64,000 bases of DNA from Stomorhina lunata. Lineage: Eukaryota > Arthropoda > Insecta > Diptera > Rhiniidae. A program made the position numbers and the translations under genes. Below the pieces are notes generated by a model. That model searched no databases, was not told the DNA's origin, and saw only the letters and a list, made by a program, of their open reading frames with translations. Positions 40,077 to 49,412 of this stretch are shown piece by piece. Where the stretch lies: contig OW121741.1 of assembly GCA_933228675.1 (NCBI GenBank), positions 14,920,985-14,984,984 of the forward strand. Reading direction: 5' to 3'. The stretch's first letter is position 1; the number at the start of each line of letters is the position of its first letter.

Positions 40077-40409
40077 ATGTTGGTAAGTATGATTCTTTTT
40101 TTGATTTCAATACATACACTAACATATGTCATTGTTTATATTTACTGCGGTACCAAGGTGGGCAAATTCTTTAACAAATTCCACGATGATGTATGGTCCA
40201 ATTGCTTGCTAGAAGATACCATCAGCAAGGAAAAGGCGACAGTCACTTCACTCAATGTGCACCCCTCAGTTTCATCGGCAAACGCGAATAACATGTGCGT
40301 TCTGCTAAAAATCGTGCAACTTGTATTAACTGCAGCATCACGTAAGAAGTTACGTAAGGTAAGTAGTGTCCATTTGTTTGATTTACCTGGTGTAAAGTCA
40401 CATTGGTAG
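40077..40409 (+). other. Unrecognised exon-like segment in the TIR element
   Basis: An open frame of 110 codons in markedly less AT-rich sequence. GTAAGT donor-like sites follow ATGTTG at 40082 and AAGTTACGTAAG near 40358, so 40150-40358 could be an internal exon. Its translation includes KVGKFFNKFHDDVWSNC and KIVQLVLTAASRKKLRK. I do not recognise the protein, and the minus strand is also open for 94 codons over the same bases, so the coding strand is not settled. It might be a remnant of the element's transposase or captured host sequence. Confidence 0.25.
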
Positions 40410-40493
40410 TCCCTCTTTTTGTGCACTGGACAAAGACCACTTGCAGAAGTGCTTCTTCGCTCTCAGCATGTCACCTGATTTCCGTGATTGCCC

Positions 40494-40885
40494 TTACAGG
40501 AGAAACCCGATATTAGTTTCAGAGCAGCTTTCTTTCCCAATCTTTGCGTTATTATTACCAAAGATTATTTTCACGTCGTGTCTTGGGCAGCTACCATAAA
40601 CTTCTTTAAGTTTAGGGTGTGCACAAATCAGGCTTAGATCAAAGTATTTAGCTTTAACGCGAATTGTCGCTAACCTTTCCTTTACTGGGGTGAACCTAGA
40701 AACAAGGTTTCGCAATATTTTGCTTACCAAACACATGCTTACCATCATGACCATTCCATCTAATCTCCTGGACTGCAATCATATCACATTTGTATTTATC
40801 GATTACATCCATCAACTGGATTGAAGCAACTCCTCTATAAAGAGTTCGGATGTTTCAGGTGCAGATCCTTAAATCATGATAATTT
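40494..40885 (-). pseudogene. LINE endonuclease (EEP) domain fragment
   Basis: On the minus strand this reads as part of an apurinic-like endonuclease/exonuclease/phosphatase domain of non-LTR retrotransposons (the family often labelled craniofacial development protein 2-like in insects). In order: RICT-stop-NIRTLYRG (a conserved Trp replaced by a stop), DMIAVQEIRWNG with the metal-binding Glu, then after a frame change LVSRFTPVKERLATIRVKAK, LSLICAH, and CPRHDVKIIFGNNNAKIGKE. The conserved GDFN motif reads GNNN, so a catalytic Asp is lost, and about 20 residues after ICAH are missing. It is therefore a dead fragment. It lies inside the TIR element, so it either inserted there or was carried with it. 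The family call is from memory of conserved motifs. Confidence 0.82.
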
Positions 40886-40916
40886 ATTCGTTTGCGGTGG
40901 TCGATAACATTAGGGG

Positions 40917-41330
40917 GTGCCGTTTTTTTATAATTTTTTGTTTTTCATAGTAGGAGTTTTTTTTCCAGGAGTAGGTTACTTGCCTGAGATTCTAATCCAA
41001 CTTTATGTGCTTGGAGTTGTCATCACAAGTAACAATATGATTGGTAGGCTCCAGCATCATTTCCGTTTATCAATTTGCCTTTTAACGTCACTCGATTTTA
41101 ATTCATATGGGACCCTATTTCCTGGCATTTAATGATTTATTGTATGACTCTTAATAATAAATCAAGCGTTTCCTGCGTAATGCTTCTAATTCCCCATTTT
41201 AAAACTTTTTCAGCAGCCGTTTTCTTCAAATCAAAAAAGGACTTCCCTGCATATTAAGGCTCAAACCATGTAAGTGATGCAGTTTTTATATTAGGGTGGG
41301 CCTTTTTCAATGTTTGCCAGGAGGTTGTTA
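40917..41330 (-). other. Possible decayed coding sequence upstream of the LINE fragment
   Basis: On the minus strand, stretches such as FFDLKKTAAEKVLKWGIR and ITQETLDLLLRVIQ (about 41290-41150) look protein-like, but they are broken by stops and frame changes. I do not recognise the source. They precede the endonuclease fragment in reading direction and could be another part of the same element or unrelated captured DNA. Confidence 0.2.
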
Positions 41331-43477
41331 TATATTAAATATCATAATTCAATGTCAAATTTAAAGAAAGATGGGCTTAGTGACAGAGATTAAAATAACT
41401 CCAAAAGCGATCTTCTAAATGGAGAGTTGTTGGATTTAGGTACAGTTTTTCTATTATAATAAATTAATGGGCAAGTATTCAAGGTAAATACATTTTTAGA
41501 TTGAGCTTTTGCGTAATACATTGATAAGTATCTAAAATAAAAAAAATCGTATAGGTGTTTTAAGTAACAGTTAATTATAGGGCTTACAGTAAAGGGAAAA
41601 ACTTAACACATTATTTATTAATACAAAATCGAAAAAATTGTGAGTAAAACTCAAAAGTCATTGTTTGGTATGGATGGATGGACGAATATAAACCGAACCG
41701 GGTCAAATTGTCGGCAATGGACATGGGTTGATAAAAGTGTTGGGCTATATGAACGAAATTTATACCAAACAACTATTTTTGACATTTGATATATATTAAT
41801 TTTAAACTTTATTTTCTTTAATTTTTTCGATTTAGTAATAATAAAAATAAATTATGTATTTTACTTGTTATCAGTTAAAAAGTTTATTTCCCCTAACTAA
41901 CTGTGTGCTCTAAATAAAAAATTTTAAAAAATATATAAACACCTGTACTTTATTTTATATTTTTTTGCAAAATGACCTTTGATTAGTTAAATTGGGAAGA
42001 CTAAGGACCTCTAGTGTTCCGTAGCCAAAGATGCCGTGCGTCACGAAGAGCGTCCCTTCCATGTTATTTTATCAAAGTAAATAACAATTTCACTATGAAA
42101 AGGCTTTAATATTTTTCAATGTATTATACGACAGTTAATTCTGAAGTACGATTTTTTTATTTATTTACCTTATAAAATTTGTCTTCATTAATGAATACAT
42201 TAATATTAATACTTATCTAATTTCCAATAACTCACACTATGAACCAAAATTCTTTTATATTGAAGTTTATATTACATTTTCAAATAAATAAATTCTTAAA
42301 CTTGTAAAAGAAGATCAGATATTTAATGGCAAAGAATGGGTAATGAAATACATTGAGTAAGAAGTTATTTATATTAGAAGAAACTTTCACAAATACGAAT
42401 GTGGGAAATTTCAAAACTACTTCATCCATTTTTAATTTCTATGACCTTTAATTTATTGTATTGTTTTATATAAGTTGATTGGAATTTCGGTAAAACCAAA
42501 AGTACTCCCATTTTTCGTCATAAGAACCAGTCTAAATAAAATTTTTTATAAAATTTTGTTTTGTCTCGGAAAATATTTCTTCGGGATAATTAAGGTTGCA
42601 TTTAAAAAAAATAAGGTGCACTCTAATTTATATATTATTTCTTATTATATAACTTCTTGTTATTTTTTATTTAATTATGTATATGTATTTATGTTATAAA
42701 AAATATTTTTGTAAATTTATGAAAATATATTAATAAAAATACTTTATACCATTTTTAATACTTTTATTTTATAAAGGGGATACATTTTTTTTAGAAAATA
42801 ATTTTACTTAATTTTAGTTCTTTTTTGTATAATTTAGGAAATATAAAATTCAGATAAATATATAATTTACTGAAAATTAGAAATAAGTTTCATTAATGTA
42901 GAAAATATTTTATAATGGGAATGAATATTTTTCTAAATATAAGGATTAAACTTATTTATTTTCTGACTGTTTTTCCCACTCTTAAGGAAAATATTTCCTA
43001 AAAATTATAAATTTTTTACAAGATCTAAATAAATAATTTACTGAATTTCAGTAATCTTTTTCTACTATTGTAGAAAATTTGATCATAAGTTTACTGCAGT
43101 TTTTACTTGTTTTAAGTAAAAATAAATTATCTTTTAACTAAAATGAAGGAAAATTTTCCTTAATTAAAGCATTGCTAAATATTTATCTGAACTAAATTAA
43201 AGGAAATATTTAGTTGTTTTTAAGACGTTTTCAGATAAAATATGAACTAAATGATAGTAATTTTTTTTCCAAGTTTTTAGTTAAATTTTATTTGATTTAA
43301 GTTAAAATTTGTTTGATATAAGGAATTTTGTCAAAAACTTAAGGAAAATTTTTTCCTGGAATTAAGTAATTTTTTTACTCAATTGTTGTAAAAAACGGCT
43401 TTGGCGCCATACGACAACCATTTTTTCCTCAAATTTAGTAAATTTTCCTATATTTTAGTTCATTTTTTTTCTGAGTG

Positions 43478-43812
43478 TAGAACAGAACTAGAACAGAACT
43501 AGAACAGAACTAGAACAGAACTAGAACAGAACTAGAACAGAACTAGAACAGAACTAGAACAGAACTAGAACAAAACTAGAACAGAACTAGAACAGAACTA
43601 GAACAGAACTAGAACAGAACTAGAACAGAACTAGAACAGAACTAGAATAGAACTAGAACAGAACTAGAACAGAACTAGAACAGAACTAGAACAGAACTAG
43701 AACAGAACTAGAACAGAATTAGAACAAAGCTAAAACAGAACTTCAACAGACCTAGAACAGAGCTAGAACAAAACTTGAACAGATCTAGAACAGAACTAAA
43801 ATAGAACTAGCA
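43478..43812 (+). repeat. Satellite G, right part after the insertion
   Basis: About 30 further units of AGAAC AGAAC T in the same orientation as the left part, becoming degenerate after about 43715 (AAAGCTAAAACAG, CTTGAACAG) and ending near 43812. It begins with the right-hand copy of the TA duplication. Confidence 0.96.
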
Positions 43813-44375
43813 TTGGAATTTATGATGTGGAAGGAACTGCAAGTGTAAAAGTATTCTTATTTTTCGATTTTTTTTTTTTTGTGAATGTAGATTCTTATTT
43901 TATATATATTTAAAGTTGTTGTTGTTTCTTCAAAAAATCGTCCGTTTTGTTGTTGTTCTTTAAGATTATGTCCTTCAAAAGGAATTCTTTGCTTGTTACC
44001 AGCTGCAACTCTTGCTGGCTGCCTCTATTTCTTTTTCGAACTTCATGTTGCTCGTACTACAGTTTTATATTTTGCATGTGTCTCATGCTAACCCAATTCT
44101 TAGTATATCTTAAGACCTGACAGCAAAACAGTTTTAATGCTAAAGGCCAATGTAGAGCAAAAAAGGGAAAATAACTGGAAGCGGCAAAACAACGTATTTA
44201 ATCTAAAGGAAAATTTTGAATTGAACATTAAGGAATTTTTGCCTTCATTTTCTCTTATAGACATTTGAAGTTAAATTGAATGCGAGAGATTTTTAAAGGA
44301 AGTAGAAGGACGAAGGAGTTTGGATGATGTGATGTTGTAGGTTAAGGTACACAATTGGAATCTACTACATAATGT
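43813..44375. other. Unique spacer
   Basis: No gene recognised; short T runs and unique AT-rich sequence. Confidence 0.5.
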
Positions 44376-44700
44376 TATAGGAATATTTTTTAAAAAAATC
44401 CTATAAAAATAGGAATTTTTTAAAAAAATTCCTATCAAAATGGGAAATTTTTGAAAAATTTTCTCATTTTTATAGGAAATTTTTTTAAAGTTTCCTATTT
44501 TTATAGGAAATTTTTCAAAAATTTTCAATTTCTATAGGAAATTTTTCAAAAATTTCCTATAAAAATAGGAAATTTTTCAAAAATTTCCTATTTGTATTGG
44601 AAATTTTTCAAAAATTTTTATTTCGTAGGAAATTTTTTAAAAATTTCTTATTTTGTTTTAGGAAATTTTTTAAAAATTTGTTTATTTTGAACAGACTTTC
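44376..44700. repeat. Satellite A, short mixed-orientation array
   Basis: About 10 diverged units. Forward linkers at 44400-44440 change to reverse at 44465. At about 44540-44590 the cores carry central C (reverse) while the linker between them is ATAAAAAT (forward), so core and linker orientation are uncoupled. Confidence 0.88.
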
Positions 44701-45690
44701 CTTTTTTCTGTAGTGATTTTTAAAAATTTCCTCTGTCTGTTATTTTGATTCATTTTGTTGAAAATTGATAAATAATAGTTGTGGTTTTTCTTCTATCTTT
44801 GTTCTTAAATCTTTCATTTTCATTAGAATTTTCATTTCAGTTTTTTTCTATATAAATTTCTGGTTTTATTCAAAATATTTTCACACACAAAATTCGTGCT
44901 ATTTAACATCAAAATAACATAAGAAAATCTTAATAAAAAAGTTTAAAAAAAAAGAATTCTAAAATATTTTTCCTTAAAAACTTGAGAATTATAATAAAAC
45001 TTCATTATTATGAATGGAAGATACTAAACAACGTCATTATCATTACCATCAGCAAACGATTTGCATATTTAAAATTTCATTTCTATTTAACAAGTTACAC
45101 AAAAAAAAAACACTAAGAGATTTAAGCAACTGATGGACTTGACTGGTTGCCTGACTGACTGTCGGATGGACAAACTGTCGGACAAACATAGAAATAGTCA
45201 AAAATGAATGCAAATACTTTCTCTACTTTTTCTCCTTTACATTTTCAATTCAAGTCCAATAAGCAATTGTATTTTGTATTAAAACAAGTTTTTTGAACAT
45301 TTAATCTATTTAACAGATCATGTTGCAATTTTGGTTGTAAAATATTATTTTTTTATTCTAGCAAAAAACAACTGTGACACATTTAAATCGTTTGCTGCAA
45401 TTTCTGTTCTAGGGCTAAAAGAAAGGAGTTAAAACTGAACTGTGTCACACATTTTTTAACATTTAGTTCAATTTTATTTGTTGAACAGAAAAAAATTTAA
45501 TTTAGTTTGAAAAAAATATGCAAATATGCCAGATCTATTTAAAATAGGGTCTTGTGGAAACTATTCGAGTGTAAAGTGACCAAATGACTAGGTCATATGA
45601 CAATTTTTTTCAATAAAATTAACAGAAAAATGAAAATATGCAAGAAAAAATAAAAAAAGTTATATTTCATAGGGACACTTATATAGATAT
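44701..45690. other. Unique spacer
   Basis: No gene recognised. A CTGACTGACTGTCGGATGGA patch at 45153-45175 weakly recalls the (GTCY)n block of the dispersed element but has no other matching context. Confidence 0.45.
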
Positions 45691-45693
45691 GAG

Positions 45694-45817
45694 AAAAATT
45701 CCCAAGGGAATTTTTCATTTATGTTTGTAGGAAATTTTTCAAAAATTTCCTATAAAAATAGGAAATTTTTGAAAAATTTCCTACAAAAATTAATGAAAAA
45801 TTCCCTTGGGAATTTTT
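45694..45817. repeat. 124-bp inverted repeat at the satellite A edge
   Basis: The two halves, centred on about 45755, are reverse complements with a few mismatches near 45718. The outer arms are AAAAATTCCCAAGGGAATTT on the left and its inverse with CCCTTGGG on the right; the inner arms are satellite A half-units around a loop of four A. It could fold into a stem of almost 60 bp. Confidence 0.85.
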
Positions 45818-46790
45818 AAAAAATTTCCTATTTTTATAGGAAATTTTTCAAAAATTTCCTATTTTTATAGGAAATTTTTCAAAAATTTCCTATAAAAATA
45901 GGAAATTTTTCAAAAATTTCCTATTTTTATAGGAAATTTTTCAAAAAATTCCTATTTTTATAGGAAATTTTTCAAAAATTTCCTATTTTTATAGGAAATT
46001 TTTCAAAAATTTCCTATTTTTATAGGAAATTTTTCAAAAATTTCCTATTTTTATAGGAAATTTTTCAAAAATTTCCTATTTTTATAGGAAATTTTTCAAA
46101 AATTTCCTATTTTTATAGGAAATTTTTCAAAAATTTCCTATTTTTATAGGAAATTTTTCAAAAATTTCCTATTTTTATAGGAAATTTTTCAAAAATTTCC
46201 TATTTTTATAGGAAATTTTTCAAAAATTTCCTATTTTTATAGGAAATTTTTCAAAAATTTCCTATTTTTATAGGAAATTTTTCAAAAATTTCCTATTTTT
46301 ATAGGAAATTTTTCAAAAATTTCCTATTTTTATAGGAAATTTTTCAAAAATTTCCTATTTTTATAGGAAATTTTTCAAAAATTTCCTATTTTTATAGGTA
46401 ATTTTTCAAAAACTTCCTATTTTTATAGGAAATTTTTCAAAAATTTCCTATTTTTGTAGGAAATTTTTCAAAAATTTCCTATTTTTGTAGGAAAATTTTC
46501 AAAAATTTCCTATTTTTATAGGAAATTTTTCAAAAATTTCCTATTTTTATAGGAAATTTTTCAAAAATTTCTATTTTTAAAAGAAATTTTTTCAAAAATT
46601 TCCTATTTTTCAAAAATTTCCTATTTTTCAAAAATTTCCTATTTTTATAAGAAAATTTTTCAAAAGTTTCCTATTTTTATAGTAAATTTTTCAAAAATTG
46701 TCTATTTTTATAGGAAATTTTTGAAAAATTTTAATTTTATAGGAAATTTTTCAAAAATTTCTTATTTTTAAAGGAAATTTCCTAATTTTC
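45721..46790 (-). repeat. Satellite A, mainly reverse array
   Basis: About 34 units. The left end mixes linkers (a forward linker between reverse cores near 45890), the middle (45900-46380) is uniform, and the right end is degenerate with shortened units (TTTCCTATTTTTCAAAAA near 46600). Confidence 0.95.
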
Positions 46791-47395
46791 TGATATTTCA
46801 CTTTAAAATTTATTAATATTAAACCAATTTTATTTTCAAAATTTCGACTTTATAATACAACTAAGCAATAATTAGTTAGTCCTTCAAGTCTGAATAACGG
46901 TCAGTTAGTGGCTCCGTTGCATTTTCGCAAAATCATATCAAGTGGCAAACTAATTAAAATAATACTCTTACAAAAACAACACATGATTACTAGAAAAAAC
47001 TTTTGTGTGGAAATTTATAAAACTTTAAGCTTTAATAGCTATAAGCTCCATGGCACAACTAAATTATTATATGTACAAACAGAGAAAATCAGCAAAAAAA
47101 TATAATGTAAAAAAATTTATATGAAACAGGTGAAAGTGGATAATACTTACACTAACGTACGCACATACAACCATATAACAGATAGACTTACATTTCTACA
47201 ACCTCGAAATGTTTACGATGAGCACGTTCAACTACATATACAATGTAACATATAAACTTGGCTAAACTAATTAACTTGAACTTAAAATATGTTAAAACAG
47301 ATTCATGTGAAAAACAACTTTTTATGGAAAAAATATAATTAAAAATTAAATTGTCAGATATCTTCATAGATTTTGATGTTTTTATCGAAAATTGT
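46791..47395. other. Unique spacer
   Basis: No gene recognised; a 65-codon frame at 46908-47105 has no known domain. Confidence 0.5.
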
Positions 47396-47399
47396 TCAA

Positions 47400-49412
47400 T
47401 AGAACAAAATTTCTAAAGAAAATTTTTTCTTCAGAAAAATATTCTAAACTTAAAATTTTCTATTTTTTTAACGTAAATTTTTCTATAGAAAAATATTTCT
47501 AACGAAAATTTTTCTAAAGAAAAATTTTTTTAACGAAAATTTTTCTAAAGAAAAATTTTCTACAGAAAAATTTTTTTAGCGAAAAATTTTCTATAGAAAC
47601 ATTTTTTTAACGAAAATTTTTCTATAGAAAAATTTTTTTAACGAAAATTTTTCTATAGAAAAATTTTTTTAACGAAAATTTTTCTATAGAAAAATTTTTT
47701 TAACGAAAATTTTTCTATAGAAAAATTTTTTTAACGAAAATTTTTCTATAGAAAAATTTTTTTAACGAAAATTTTTCTATAGAAAAATTTTTTTAACGAA
47801 AATTTTTCTATAGAAAAATTTTTTTAACGAAAATTTTTCTATAGAAAAATTTTTTTAACGAAAATTTTTCTATAGAAAAATTCTTTTAACGAAAATTTTT
47901 CTATAGAAAAATTCTTTTAACGAAAATTTTTCTATAGAAAAATTCTTTTAACGAAAATTTTTCTATAGAAAAATTTTTTTAACGAAAATTTTTCTAAATA
48001 AAAATTTTTTTAACGAACCTTTTTCTATAGAGAAATTTTCTTAACGAAAATTTTTCTATAGAGAAATTTTTTTAACGAAAATTTTTCTATAGAAACATTT
48101 TTTTAACGAAAATTTTTCTATAGAAAAATTTTTTTAACGAAAATTTTTCTATAGAAAAATTTTTTTAACGAAAATTTTTCTATAGAAAAATTTTTTTAAC
48201 GAAAATTTTTCTATAGAAAAATTTTTTTAACGAAAATTTTTCTATAGAAAAATTTTTTTAACGAAAATTTTTCTATAGAAAAATTTTTTTAACGAAAATT
48301 TTTCTATAGAAAAATTTTTTTAACGAAAATTTTTCTATAGAAAAATTTTTTTAACGAAAATTTTTCTATAGAAAAATTTTTTTAACGAAAATTTTTCTAT
48401 AGAAAAAATTTTTTAACGAAAATTTTTCTATAGAAAAAATTTTTTAACGAAAATTTTTCTATAGAAAATTTTTTTTAACGAAAATTTTTCTATAGAAAAA
48501 TTTTTTTTACGAAAATTTTTTTAACGAAAATTTTTCTATAGAAAAATTTTTTTAACGAAAATTTTTTTAAATAAAAATTTTTTTAACGAAAATTTTTCTA
48601 TAGAAAATTTTTTTTTACGAAAATTTTTTTAACGAAAATTTTTCTATAGAAAAATTTTTTTAACGAAAATTTTTCTATAGAAAAATTTTTTTAACGAAAA
48701 TTTTTCTATAGAAAAATTTTTTTAACGAAAATTTTTCTATAGAAAAATTTTTTTAACGAAAATTTTTCTATAGAAAAATTTTTTTAACGAAAATTTTTCT
48801 ATAGAAAAATTTTTTTAACGAAAATTTTTCTATAGAAAAATTTTTTTAACGAAAATTTTTCTATAGAAAAATTTTTTTAACGAAAATTTTTCTATAGAAA
48901 AATTTTTTTAACGAAAATTTTTCTATAGAAAAATTTTTTTAACGAAAATTTTTCTATAGAAAAATTTTTTTAACGAAAATTTTTCTATAGAAAAATTTTT
49001 TTAACGAAAATTTTTCTATAGAAAAATTTTTTTAACGAAAATTTTTCTATAGAAAAATTTTTTTAACGAAAATTTTTCTATAGAAAAATTTTTTTAACGA
49101 AAATTTTTCTATAGAAAAATTTTTTTAACGAAAATTTTTCTATAGAAAAATTTTTTTAACGAAAATTTTTCTATAGAAAAATTTTTTTAACGAAAATTTT
49201 TCTATAGAAAAATTTTTTTAACGAAAATTTTTCTATAGAAAAATTTTTTTAACGAAAATTTTTCTATAGAAAAATTTTTTTAACGAAAATTTTTCTATAG
49301 AAAAATTTTTTTAACGAAAATTTTTTCATAGAAATATTTTTTTAGCGAAAATATTTTTATAAAACAATTTTTAGCGAAAATTTTTCTATGGAAAAATTTC
49401 GTTAAGAAAAAA
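47400..49412 (+). repeat. Satellite H, 31-bp array
   Basis: About 64 units of CTATAGAAAAATTTTTTTAA + CGAAAATTTTT. Very uniform at 47600-48400 and 48650-49320, with a disturbed zone at 48400-48650 (short TTTTTTTAACG insertions). It differs from satellite E at only a few positions of the 31. Each unit contains the palindrome TTTTTCTATAGAAAAA. Confidence 0.97.

Larger units (their letters stand above)
39180..43477. mobile_element. 4.3-kb terminal-inverted-repeat element inserted in satellite G
   Basis: The insertion starts CACTCAGAAAAAA at 39180 and ends TTTTTTCTGAGTG at 43477, a 13-bp terminal inverted repeat. TA flanks it on both sides (39178-39179 and 43478-43479), and removing the insertion and one TA restores an uninterrupted satellite unit. 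The subterminal motif TACTAAATTTGAGGAAAAA at 39199-39217 recurs inverted at 43422-43440. Both arms (about 39180-39960 and 42800-43477) are AT-rich with repeated TTTAGTTCA and TTCCTTAAA-like motifs. TA duplication is typical of Tc1/mariner and some other DNA transposons; no transposase was recognised, so the superfamily is open. The centre (about 40.0-41.3 kb) is richer in GC and holds a LINE fragment. Confidence 0.88.

Noticed and set aside
40142..40440. Minus-strand frames with HKKRDYQCDF as part of LINE reverse transcriptase
   Set aside because: A brief resemblance to a conserved RT block, but the following residues do not match, so I left the segment unassigned.
37306..43812. AGAACA repeats as hormone-receptor or heat-shock binding sites
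   Set aside because: The repeats are direct, not inverted; canonical receptor elements need AGAACA with an inverted partner, and heat-shock elements need alternating GAA and TTC.
45150..45185. CTGACTGACTGTCGGATGGA as a further dispersed element copy
   Set aside because: Only the microsatellite-like word is similar; none of the element's other blocks flank it.
1..49412. CRISPR-like regular repeats
   Set aside because: Repeats are contiguous with no unique spacers, and the sequence is eukaryotic.
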